Positions 1 to 6,228 of a stretch of 8,992 nucleotides of DNA are shown here, in pieces; within the stretch, counting starts at the first letter, position 1; every line of letters starts with the position of its first letter. This DNA comes from Flavobacteriales bacterium UBA1112 (GTDB lineage Bacteria > Bacteroidota > Bacteroidia > Flavobacteriales_D > Sanyastnellaceae). Location of the stretch: contig DCBH01000025.1 of NCBI GenBank assembly GCA_002313415.1, positions 1 to 8,992 on the forward strand, read 5' to 3'. Position numbers and translations under genes: made by a program. The notes beneath the pieces were generated by a model, which made no database searches, was not told the DNA's origin, and saw only the letters and a list, made by a program, of their open reading frames with translations.

Positions 1-507
1 TACCAAGGATTGAGATGGGTCGTCCTTGCCATTGGACTGACCTTTGTGGCTGAAGCCTCGGGAGGTACAGCAGGGCCCATTTTGCAGTTTTCTTCGCGAT
101 ATAAACTCGCACTACCCATCAATCTTGGGTTGGTTGCCATGACCGTTGCCACCAACTACGTTTTGATTCAATGGATGGGTTGGGGCATTGAGGGAGCCGC
201 AATCGCCACTGGAATGACCGGCATCTGGAACATGTCGTGGCGAACGAGTTTGATGTGGCGGTTGTTTCGAATCCATCCCTTCTCACGTCAATGGCTCACC
301 ATTCTCGTCATGGCTTTGCTCATCGCCACAGCCTCAATTTTCATCGAGATTCCCGTCGATGCCATGTCGTGGCGACAACCCAATCAAGTCGGACTTGCGC
401 TGCTGCGCGGGGGGATTGCAGGTGCATTGGTCTTGGGCAGCAGTTGGATGCTTGGGTGCCTCCCTGAAGTCTCAACAGAATTGAAAAAGCGTGTGAGTCA
501 AGTGTGA
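1..507 (+). CDS. Polysaccharide/O-antigen flippase, C-terminal fragment (5' end outside window)
   Basis: The reading frame is open from base 1 and ends at TGA 505-507, so these 168 residues are the end of a longer protein. They are strongly hydrophobic, with about five likely membrane segments, the last near residues 132-152, followed by a short charged tail. The arrangement of a small polar stretch, then N-Y-V-L-I, then the GIEGAAIATG loop, then an HPFSRQW stretch before the last helices matches the C-terminal half of Wzx/RfbX-like polysaccharide flippases of the MOP superfamily common in Bacteroidota. Such proteins move lipid-linked sugar units across the inner membrane for O-antigen, capsule or exopolysaccharide. 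The family call rests on pattern recognition of this fragment; the substrate cannot be told. It converges on the next gene with 31 bp between the stops. The TTG at 10 is only an in-frame codon, not the real start. Confidence 0.72.
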   Translation, partial: YQGLRWVVLAIGLTFVAEASGGTAGPILQFSSRYKLALPINLGLVAMTVATNYVLIQWMGWGIEGAAIATGMTGIWNMSWRTSLMWRLFRIHPFSRQWLTILVMALLIATASIFIEIPVDAMSWRQPNQVGLALLRGGIAGALVLGSSWMLGCLPEVSTELKKRVSQV

Positions 508-538
508 CTCTTCGATAGGGACGGTTGATGAGTTGACC

Positions 539-985
539 TTACCCTTTAACCCGATACCACTCTTGAGTGCGAAACAAAAAGAGGATGTAGCCGCGCACCT
601 TCAAAGTATCAAAATCACCGTCCTCAAACCACATGGTACAATCGTAAACGCTGCCCTTTTTGGGATCACAAATCGTACCGTCTTCCCACTCCCATTCCTC
701 ATCCAATTCCATATCTCTTACGATTTCCATCCCCAAAACGCGCTTGTCTTTGCGATCGTCATCACACTTGTCACAATAAGGGTCTTGGTCTTCGTCAGGT
801 AGGCGAAACAGCTCCACGACTTGTCCGTAAAATTTTCCGTCCCGCTCTGTGATTTCAACAATGCTCTTGATGCGGCCTGTTTCGTCGTCTTTGGTTTTCC
901 ACTTGCCGAGTAAGGGGTTGCTTTGTGCCCATGCTGCAGCCATGCCAAGAATCAATGCCAAAACGAAAGAAAGAAAATGCTTCAT
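539..985 (-). CDS. Exported DUF2147 family protein
   Basis: 148 residues, ATG at 985 and TAA at 541-539. Residues 1-20 form a signal peptide (MKHF, a hydrophobic core, then AWA before Q21), so it should be periplasmic or exported without a lipobox cysteine. The mature part reads as a DUF2147 domain: GKWKTKDDETGRIKSIVEI (27-45), DGKFYGQVVELF (49-60), a C71-x2-C74 pair followed by DRKDKRVLGMEI (77-88), WEDGTICDPKKGSVYDC (100-116) and a closing LKVRGYILFLFRTQEWYRV (128-146). The family is common in Bacteroidota and Proteobacteria and has a lipocalin-like beta-barrel character, but its function is unknown. The four cysteines (71, 74, 106, 116) could pair as disulfides in the periplasm; that is inference. 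It lies 54 bp downstream of the YihY-like gene but has its own promoter-like element directly before the ATG, so it may be transcribed alone. Confidence 0.85.
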   Translation of the reverse strand: MKHFLSFVLALILGMAAAWAQSNPLLGKWKTKDDETGRIKSIVEITERDGKFYGQVVELFRLPDEDQDPYCDKCDDDRKDKRVLGMEIVRDMELDEEWEWEDGTICDPKKGSVYDCTMWFEDGDFDTLKVRGYILFLFRTQEWYRVKG

Positions 986-997
986 GCTGCTAAATTA
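986..997 (-). promoter_or_regulatory. Putative -7 element of the DUF2147 gene, four bases before the ATG
   Basis: On the minus strand TAATTTAG (997 to 990) matches the Bacteroidota -7 consensus TAnnTTTG in all but one position. It is followed by CAGC and then the ATG at 985. The transcription start would fall at or beside the start codon. I see no convincing TTG -33 box at 17-23 bp, so confidence is limited. Confidence 0.4.
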
Positions 998-1039
998 GTC
1001 TGAAGGGCCACGCTTGCGATGCGGCGATGCAGACGTTGA

Positions 1040-1990
1040 TTAAGTCTTGGAGTCTGAAAACTTTTCCCGCGCTTCCCTCCTCGCTTTTTCAATGCTCGCA
1101 TCCAATTCGAATCCAAGCAGCAGCACGGCACTGTTCGCATTCACCCAGACCAAAAGCAACATGAGTGTCCCCAAAGAACCATAGAGCCGGTTGTACGTAT
1201 TCAATTGGGCAATGAAAAAACTGAACCCCAATGAAAGCAACACCATGAAAACTGTGGTCATGGCCGCGCCTGGTGTAGCTGCTCTCCACTTCAAACGATC
1301 CCAATGCCCCACATTGTACAGCAACGTGACAGAGCTGTAAATCAAAACCAGTGCTCCTACCCAACGGGCCAAATTGAACCACTTCAGGGATTCTCCTGGC
1401 AGCCATCCACGTTCTGACATCCATGTCAGTAAGTCGCCGCTGAAACCAATCAACAAGACTGACACTCCGAGCAACACCACCAGCAGCACCAACAAAAACA
1501 TAGACCAAATTCGAATGAGCCAGGGACTGCCTTTTTGATCAAGCAATGCGCTTTCATTGAATCCGGATAAAACTGCATGGACACTGCTCGATGCGTAGTA
1601 GAGGGTCAAAACAAAACCGACAGACAAAAGCGCTCCTTGCGTTTTCCCTAGCAAATCATCCACTGTTTGCTGAAACAAGCCAACGGTATCTCCGGGAAAC
1701 AACATGAGAAGCGCGTCCATGACCGCCTCGGTCTCCAATGGAGTGTGAGGAAGCACACTCAAAACAAAAATCACTGCAGGAAAAAAGGCCAAGAACAAAC
1801 GAAAGGAAATGGCCGCAGCTCGGGTGGCAACAGCCCCGTTCACCAACCCTACAACGAAAAAACGCAACACGTCGTAGACATTCATTCCCTCCTGCCCCCA
1901 AGGCTGCATCCGTCGCAAAAACTGTTGCATCTTCTGCACCATCACGCGTGAAGCCAGCCAACGTAACAGAGGACCTTCGGGCAAACTCAC
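1040..1990 (-). CDS. YihY/UPF0761 (BrkB-like) family inner-membrane protein
   Basis: 316 residues from GTG at 1990-1988 to TAA at 1040. The GTG start sits in a GTGA overlap with the nadC stop, and no other start fits the family length better. Six membrane segments are visible at about residues 63-81, 119-141, 164-184, 206-227, 244-262 and 273-295. Family signatures are ATRAAAISFRLFLAFFP (55-71) near the first helix and YNRLYGSLGTLMLLLVWVNA (266-285) leading to LLGFELDA (291-298) in the last. The charged tail (EKARREAREKFSDSKT) is probably cytoplasmic. The family is often labelled ribonuclease BN or virulence factor BrkB; the nuclease label is known to be a misassignment, and the actual role is not established. 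Translational coupling to nadC is likely from the overlap, but no functional link is evident. Confidence 0.88.
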   Translation of the reverse strand: MSLPEGPLLRWLASRVMVQKMQQFLRRMQPWGQEGMNVYDVLRFFVVGLVNGAVATRAAAISFRLFLAFFPAVIFVLSVLPHTPLETEAVMDALLMLFPGDTVGLFQQTVDDLLGKTQGALLSVGFVLTLYYASSSVHAVLSGFNESALLDQKGSPWLIRIWSMFLLVLLVVLLGVSVLLIGFSGDLLTWMSERGWLPGESLKWFNLARWVGALVLIYSSVTLLYNVGHWDRLKWRAATPGAAMTTVFMVLLSLGFSFFIAQLNTYNRLYGSLGTLMLLLVWVNANSAVLLLGFELDASIEKARREAREKFSDSKT

Positions 1991-2856
1991 GTGAGAAATG
2001 GTTTGGTTTTGAGAGACAAGTCCAAACTTTTTACACTGTGGGTCAGTGCGCCCATTGAAACAAAATCAACACCAGCTTCCCCGTAAGCACGCAAATTGCT
2101 CAAATCGATGCCTCCTGAGGCTTCCAAAGGCAAGCGACCTGCGACCACCGTCACGGCCTCTCTAATTTGCGTCGGTGTAAAATTGTCGAGCAAAAGGCGC
2201 TCCAGCCTTAGTCCGTCTGTTTGTGATGCGTCAAGGGCTTCTTTCAACTCTGAAATTGACCGCACCTCGACCACGACAGGTACACGGGGCTCTCCCTTTT
2301 CGAAGTAATCCTGCACTCCAGCTAGAGCGGATCTCATGCTTCCAGCGTAATCCACATGATTGTCTTTGATGAGAATCATGTCGAACAAACCCATACGGTG
2401 GTTGACACCACCACCCAGCCGTACCCCCAGCTTTTCAAATGCACGAAGTCCAGGAGTGGTCTTTCGCGTGTCCAAAATTTTCGTGGGGGTGCCCTCGAGC
2501 AGATCCATGGCTCGTCGCGTCGTGGTTGCAACCCCACTCATGCGTTGCATGAAATTGAGTGCGAGCCGCTCTGCTGCAAGAATGCTTCTTGCATTGCCTT
2601 GGATTCGAATCACCACGTCACCTTCTTTGACTGCGTCACCATCGTTCATCAAGGACTCGAAACTCACCATAGGATCAACCCTTTTGAACACCTCACGCGC
2701 CACTTCGACGCCTGCGATCACGCCTGGTTCTTTGGCCAAAATAAACCCCTCTTCCACCATAGAGGGGGGGACACTCGAATTCGACGTGCAATCTCCTGAG
2801 CCCAAATCCTCTTCGAGCGCCCAATCCAGCATGCGCGACATCTGCTCATCCATCAT
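1987..2856 (-). CDS. nadC: Nicotinate-nucleotide pyrophosphorylase (carboxylating), quinolinate phosphoribosyltransferase
   Basis: 289 residues. NadC converts quinolinate and PRPP to nicotinate mononucleotide, CO2 and pyrophosphate, a cytosolic step of de novo NAD synthesis. Visible motifs are ALEEDLGSGDCTS (13-25) in the N-terminal domain, then in the barrel KILDTRKTTPGLR (126-138), GGGVNHRMGLFD (148-159), IKDNH (163-167), LLDNF (222-226) and EASGGI (245-250). The arginine, lysine and histidine residues of these motifs bind quinolinate and PRPP in characterised members. The open frame runs upstream to 3123, but that extension is antisense to rlmH and has no NadC similarity. The tandem ATG-ATG at 2856/2853 lies just before the family N-terminus and gives the usual length. 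It is divergent from rlmH with 31 bp between starts, and its TGA (1989-1987) overlaps the GTG of the YihY-like gene. Confidence 0.96.
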   Translation of the reverse strand: MMDEQMSRMLDWALEEDLGSGDCTSNSSVPPSMVEEGFILAKEPGVIAGVEVAREVFKRVDPMVSFESLMNDGDAVKEGDVVIRIQGNARSILAAERLALNFMQRMSGVATTTRRAMDLLEGTPTKILDTRKTTPGLRAFEKLGVRLGGGVNHRMGLFDMILIKDNHVDYAGSMRSALAGVQDYFEKGEPRVPVVVEVRSISELKEALDASQTDGLRLERLLLDNFTPTQIREAVTVVAGRLPLEASGGIDLSNLRAYGEAGVDFVSMGALTHSVKSLDLSLKTKPFLT

Positions 2857-2860
2857 GTTG

Positions 2861-2893
2861 CGAAGATACCCGCCATAACTTTGTGGGATGCAA
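2861..2893 (-). promoter_or_regulatory. Putative nadC promoter
   Basis: On the minus strand TATCTTCG (2868 to 2861) matches TAnnTTTG with one mismatch and is followed by CAAC and the nadC ATG at 2856. A TTG at 2893-2891 lies 22 bp upstream, inside the Bacteroidota -33 to -7 spacing of 17-23 bp. The -33 box falls inside the first codons of rlmH on the other strand. Transcription would begin at about the start codon. Confidence 0.45.
2876..2883 (+). promoter_or_regulatory. Putative -7 element of rlmH
   Basis: TAACTTTG is an exact match to TAnnTTTG and is followed by four bases (TGGG) and the rlmH ATG at 2888. The nearest TTG (2858-2860) leaves a 15-bp spacer, a little shorter than usual. There is no room for a Shine-Dalgarno leader, so the transcript would be leaderless or nearly so. 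The same octamer with the same spacing occurs before ribF. Confidence 0.5.
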
Positions 2894-3364
2894 CTGAGTT
2901 TGATTGCCATTGGCGCAACATCACAACCCTGGGTCAAGGACGGACTAGACATGTACAACAAACGCATGCAGCGGTACATCAAATACCAGTACGTCGAAAC
3001 ACCCAACCTCAGGGGCAAACATGCCAAAGCCGATCCGGTGCGTATGATGAAAGCGGAAGCTGCCTTGGCAGACAAATACCTTGTAGGGGTTGACCACCTC
3101 ATCCTCCTCGATGAACATGGCACTCAGATGGGCTCCGTCCAATTGTCCAAGTACATGCAGGCATGCATGAATCGCGGTCTCCGTCACACAGCCTTTCTCA
3201 TTGGAGGCCCTTTTGGGTTTGATCCCTCACTTCGGGCACGAGCTCATGATACGTGGTCCCTCAGCAAGCTCACATTCCCACACGAGCTGATTCGCATTTG
3301 TGCCGCCGAACAATTGTACCGGGCCCAAACCATTTTAAAAGGGGAGCCTTATCATCATCCTTAA
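2888..3364 (+). CDS. rlmH: 23S rRNA pseudouridine(1915)-N3-methyltransferase
   Basis: 158 residues, ATG 2888 to TAA 3362-3364, matching the usual 155-160 residues of this SPOUT methyltransferase. RlmH uses S-adenosylmethionine to methylate pseudouridine 1915 in helix 69 of 23S rRNA on the assembled 70S ribosome. Visible marks are an N-terminus MQLSLIAIG, the SAM-binding knot loop FLIGGPFGF (103-111), SLSKLTFPHELIR (124-136), EQLYRAQTI (141-149) and the near-invariant C-terminal PYHH (154-157) plus one proline. The start is fixed by the beta-strand that opens the family fold and by the promoter element directly upstream. It is monocistronic: divergent from nadC and closed by the hairpin before atpC. 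Confidence 0.97.
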   Translation: MQLSLIAIGATSQPWVKDGLDMYNKRMQRYIKYQYVETPNLRGKHAKADPVRMMKAEAALADKYLVGVDHLILLDEHGTQMGSVQLSKYMQACMNRGLRHTAFLIGGPFGFDPSLRARAHDTWSLSKLTFPHELIRICAAEQLYRAQTILKGEPYHHP

Positions 3365-3368
3365 CGCA

Positions 3369-3398
3369 AAACAGCGCGACCAAAAAGCCGCGCTGTTT
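3369..3398. terminator. Bidirectional intrinsic terminator between rlmH and atpC
   Basis: A perfect 10-bp inverted repeat, AAACAGCGCG (3369-3378) and CGCGCTGTTT (3389-3398), encloses a 10-base loop. The GC-rich inner stem is flanked by T-rich sequence on the right and, read from the other strand, by TTTTGCG on the left. It starts 4 bases after the rlmH stop and ends 19 bases before the atpC stop. It can therefore end both convergent transcripts. Confidence 0.82.
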
Positions 3399-3417
3399 GA
3401 CTTCATGGGGACTGGGC

Positions 3418-3651
3418 TTATTCCGCAAGCACGGTCACGACGTTGTGGAGTACCTCAACACTGCCTCCGATCACGTCAAACGTTTTCTCTCCGCTTTCAG
3501 TGCGAACCACCACCTGACCTTCTTTGAGTGTAGTTACCAAAGGCGAGTGATTGTTTAAGATTCCCAAACTGCCATCCGACCCGGGTAAGCCCACATATGA
3601 GGCTTCTCCAGAAAAGAGGGTGGCGTCGGGAGTTAGAATATCAACGGTCAT
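3418..3651 (-). CDS. atpC: F1 ATP synthase epsilon subunit, N-terminal domain only
   Basis: 77 residues, ATG 3651-3649 to TAA 3420-3418, placed 11 bp after atpD. The sequence covers the ten-strand beta-sandwich domain: MTVDILTPDATLFSGEA at the start, LPGSDGSLGILNNHSPLV (22-39) as the family signature, LKEGQVVVR (42-50) and GGSVEVLHNVVTVLAE (62-77) at the end. In E. coli and Bacillus a helical hairpin of about 45 residues follows and acts as an inhibitor of ATP hydrolysis; here it is absent. The frame ends cleanly with a terminator just beyond, so this looks like the natural length rather than a broken gene; short epsilon subunits are usual in Flavobacteria. Epsilon couples gamma to the c-ring in the membrane-bound enzyme. 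It is co-transcribed with atpD. Confidence 0.94.
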   Translation of the reverse strand: MTVDILTPDATLFSGEASYVGLPGSDGSLGILNNHSPLVTTLKEGQVVVRTESGEKTFDVIGGSVEVLHNVVTVLAE

Positions 3652-3662
3652 GATGGTCTTGT

Positions 3663-5159
3663 TCAGGCTTCAGCCAACATCTTCTCACCAGCCTCAATGA
3701 CCTCTTCGATGCTTCCCTTCAAGTTGAAGGCTGCTTCCGGATATTGATCGAGTTCCCCGTCCAAAATCATATTGAACCCCTTGATGGTGTCTTCAATGGG
3801 AACGAGAACTCCTGGGATTCCTGTGAATTGCTCTGCCACGTGGAAAGGCTGAGAAAGGAAACGGCTCATCCGCCTTGCGCGATTCACTGTTTGCTTGTCC
3901 TCTTCGCTCAATTCATCCATCCCTAGGATGGCGATGATGTCTTGAAGCTCTTTGTAGCGTTGCAGGGTTTCCTTCACCCTCTCCGCAGTGTCATAATGCT
4001 CTTGACCAACCACGTCCGGAGTCAAAATTCGGCTCGTACTGTCAAGAGGATCTACCGCGGGGTAGATGCCCAGGGAAGCAATTTTACGGGACAGCACCGT
4101 CGTCGCATCCAGGTGAGCAAAAGTCGTTGCCGGAGCAGGGTCAGTCAAGTCATCCGCAGGCACGTATACGGCCTGTACGGAAGTGATTGAACCACGCTTG
4201 GTCGAGGTAATGCGCTCCTGCATCGCGCCCATTTCCGTGGCCAGTGTTGGCTGATAACCCACAGCGGATGGCATTCGTCCAAGAAGTGCAGACACTTCTG
4301 AACCAGCCTGAGTAAAACGGAAGATGTTGTCGATGAAGAACAAAATGTCACGACCTCCACTTTCCTCATCGCCATCACGGAAATATTCCGCCACGGTCAA
4401 TCCAGACAAAGCCACACGTGCGCGGGCTCCCGGAGGCTCGTTCATTTGACCAAATACCAAGGTCGCCTGACTGTTCTCGAGTTCTTTGTTGTCCACCTTG
4501 TTGAGATCCCAACCACCAGCTTCCATACTCTCCACGAAGGCTTCGCCATACTTAATTACCCCTGACTCAATCATTTCGCGAAGCAAGTCATTTCCTTCGC
4601 GGGTTCGTTCACCCACACCAGCAAAGACAGAGATACCCTCATATCCCTTTGCGATGTTGTTGATGAGCTCCATAATGAGGACGGTTTTTCCTACACCCGC
4701 ACCTCCGAACAACCCAATCTTTCCTCCCTTTGCATAGGGTTCAATCAGGTCAATGACTTTGATGCCCGTGAACAACACGTCAGTTGACGTGCTGAGTTCC
4801 TCAAATTTGGGTGGTGCTTGGTGAATGGAGCGGCCTTCGCCATAAGTGCGGCCTTGGATGCCGTCAATGGCTTGACCCACAACGTTAAAAAGTCCTCCCT
4901 TGATGCCATCGCCGGTGGGCATTGTGATTCCTGTGCCTGTCGCTTGGACCGACATGCCCCGGCTCAACCCCTCTGTTGCCTCCATCGAGATGGCGCGAAC
5001 GGTATCCTCACCGATGTGTTTTTGAGTTTCAAGAATCAGGTTTCCTTCAGCGCGTTCGACCACGAGGGCGTCTAGAATCTTTGGCAAAGCGACCCCTTCA
5101 GGGAATCGAATGTCAACGACTGGGCCGATGACTTGGGCAATGGTTCCTTGTGCGGACAT
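3663..5159 (-). CDS. atpD: F1 ATP synthase beta subunit (catalytic)
   Basis: 498 residues, ATG 5159 to TGA 3665-3663. This is the catalytic subunit of the F1 sector on the cytoplasmic face of the inner membrane. Visible elements are the N-terminal barrel starting GTIAQVIGPVVDIRFP (5-20), Walker A GGAGVGKT (152-159), the catalytic glutamate E184 in GVGERTREG, Walker B ILFFID (272-277), the SxxxGRMPSAVGYQPTLATEMG region (290-311) and DELSEED (415-421). Compared with the E. coli protein there is an extra segment of about 27 residues around 203-230 (YGEAFVESMEAGGWDLNKVD and onward) before LVFGQMNEPPG; I recall similar inserts in Bacteroidota AtpD. Only atpC follows, so the alpha, gamma, delta and Fo genes must lie elsewhere, the usual split in this phylum. 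Its own promoter gives a leader of about two dozen bases. Confidence 0.98.
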   Translation of the reverse strand: MSAQGTIAQVIGPVVDIRFPEGVALPKILDALVVERAEGNLILETQKHIGEDTVRAISMEATEGLSRGMSVQATGTGITMPTGDGIKGGLFNVVGQAIDGIQGRTYGEGRSIHQAPPKFEELSTSTDVLFTGIKVIDLIEPYAKGGKIGLFGGAGVGKTVLIMELINNIAKGYEGISVFAGVGERTREGNDLLREMIESGVIKYGEAFVESMEAGGWDLNKVDNKELENSQATLVFGQMNEPPGARARVALSGLTVAEYFRDGDEESGGRDILFFIDNIFRFTQAGSEVSALLGRMPSAVGYQPTLATEMGAMQERITSTKRGSITSVQAVYVPADDLTDPAPATTFAHLDATTVLSRKIASLGIYPAVDPLDSTSRILTPDVVGQEHYDTAERVKETLQRYKELQDIIAILGMDELSEEDKQTVNRARRMSRFLSQPFHVAEQFTGIPGVLVPIEDTIKGFNMILDGELDQYPEAAFNLKGSIEEVIEAGEKMLAEA

Positions 5160-5187
5160 TGTTCTGTTTTACATGTGAAATCGAAGG

Positions 5188-5195
5188 CAAAAATA
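5188..5195 (-). promoter_or_regulatory. Putative -7 element of atpDC
   Basis: On the minus strand TATTTTTG (5195 to 5188) is an exact match to TAnnTTTG. It lies 28 bases before the atpD ATG, so the leader would be about 20-25 bases and A-rich (AAAACAGAACA just before ATG) without a Shine-Dalgarno motif. No clear -33 TTG is seen at the usual distance. Confidence 0.45.
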
Positions 5196-5221
5196 GTTCG
5201 TTCACCTCGAAATTCCGCACC

Positions 5222-5229
5222 TAACTTTG
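5222..5229 (+). promoter_or_regulatory. Putative -7 element of ribF
   Basis: TAACTTTG matches TAnnTTTG exactly. It is followed by CACA and the GTG start of ribF at 5234, which places transcription start at or beside the start codon. Only weak -33 candidates are present (TTCG at 5197-5200, 21 bp away). The octamer and the four-base gap are the same as at rlmH. Confidence 0.5.
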
Positions 5230-5233
5230 CACA

Positions 5234-6202
5234 GTGCGAGTGCATCACCACGCATCTGAATTTCCAACCCCTTCTCAAGGTGCCCGACGGACAGTTCTCA
5301 CCGTAGGAACGTTCGACGGCGTTCACGCTGGACACCGCGCAGTTCTTCAACAATTGCAAGAAGTCTCTGCGAAATACGACGCCGAAACAACCCTGTTAAG
5401 CTTCCACCCCCATCCTCGCACGGTGCTCGATCCTGACCACCATGGACTGGAACTTTTGAACACCCTCGACGAACGTTTGACCTTGCTCGAAGATGCCGGA
5501 CTTGACAATGTTGTACTGCATCCATTCACCTTGTCCCTAGCGCGAATGACACCTTGGGCATACGCCAAAAGTTTGATGAGGGATTGCATTCAACCCGTGG
5601 CTGTGGTCATCGGAGATGATCATCGATTTGGGCGCAATCGCGCTGGCAATTTTTCCACCTTAGTAACCCTCGGAGAAGCGCTTGGCTTTCAAGTTGAAGC
5701 TCTCGATGCGCACCGAGTGGAAGACGTTCGAGTAAGCTCAACCAAAGTCCGACAAGCTTTGCGTCAAGGAAATGTGGACGAGGCAAACAAGTGGCTCAGC
5801 GTCCCGTATCCAACTTCTGGACGTGTTGTGCATGGAAACGCAGTGGGAAGAGACCTCGGATTTCCAACAGCCAACCTGGAGTTGGATGAGCCTTTGAAAC
5901 TCCTCCCCGCTCAAGGTGTTTATGCGGTCTGGTGTCAAACTCCCGACAATCAATGGCACCCGGCCATGGCCAACGTGGGAACCCGACCGACCTTTCATGA
6001 CGGATCCTCCCCGTCGCTCGAGGTGCATCTCATCGGAACTGAGGGGAACTGGTACGACATGGATTTACACATCAAGTGGATGCATTGGATGCGGAGCGAA
6101 GTCAAATTTGCTTCCAGCGAAGACTTGCAGTTGGCATTGGAGGCCGACCGCAATCGCGCCCTGTCCATGCTGGCTGGCACAAGTCCTCATGCCGAAACTT
6201 GA
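5234..6202 (+). CDS. ribF: Bifunctional riboflavin kinase / FAD synthetase
   Basis: 322 residues, GTG 5234 to TGA 6200-6202. RibF phosphorylates riboflavin to FMN and adenylates FMN to FAD in the cytosol. The N-terminal adenylyltransferase domain shows TVGTFDGVHAGH (23-34), the HPHP loop (58-61), VIGDDHRFGRNRAG (125-138) and SSTKVR (168-173). The C-terminal flavokinase domain shows GRVVHGNAVGRDLGFPTAN (196-214), GVYAV (228-232), NVGTRPTF (247-254) and a final MRSEVKFASSEDLQLALEAD stretch (286-305). The GTG start is supported because MRVHHHASEFP lines up with the MKVYHxxxxFP opening of relatives; a second GTG at 5240 is less likely. It is divergent from atpD (74 bp between starts). It is followed at 26 bp by the LRR gene, so it probably leads an operon with the NAD-related genes downstream. 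Confidence 0.97.
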   Translation: MRVHHHASEFPTPSQGARRTVLTVGTFDGVHAGHRAVLQQLQEVSAKYDAETTLLSFHPHPRTVLDPDHHGLELLNTLDERLTLLEDAGLDNVVLHPFTLSLARMTPWAYAKSLMRDCIQPVAVVIGDDHRFGRNRAGNFSTLVTLGEALGFQVEALDAHRVEDVRVSSTKVRQALRQGNVDEANKWLSVPYPTSGRVVHGNAVGRDLGFPTANLELDEPLKLLPAQGVYAVWCQTPDNQWHPAMANVGTRPTFHDGSSPSLEVHLIGTEGNWYDMDLHIKWMHWMRSEVKFASSEDLQLALEADRNRALSMLAGTSPHAET

Positions 6203-6228
6203 GACTTTCGACCAAACTTTAAACATCC

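Noticed and set aside
508..538. Terminator between the flippase and DUF2147 genes
   Set aside because: No inverted repeat with a T tract is visible in the 31 bases.
533..802. Plus-strand open frame facing the DUF2147 gene
   Set aside because: It is a shadow of the DUF2147 coding strand, which has signal peptide and family motifs.
1040..1990. Ribonuclease BN annotation
   Set aside because: The protein is of the membrane YihY/BrkB family, for which the nuclease name was a historical misassignment.
2857..2887. Riboswitch upstream of nadC or rlmH
   Set aside because: Thirty-one bases are too few for any known NAD or SAM riboswitch, and likely transcription starts lie at the start codons.
2857..3123. 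N-terminal extension of nadC in its open frame
   Set aside because: It is antisense to rlmH, shows no NadC similarity and would make the protein about 90 residues too long; the ATG at 2856 fits the family start.
5160..5233. FMN riboswitch before ribF
   Set aside because: The gap is 74 bp, shared with the atpD promoter, and lacks the conserved RFN element; the -7 element sits directly before the GTG.
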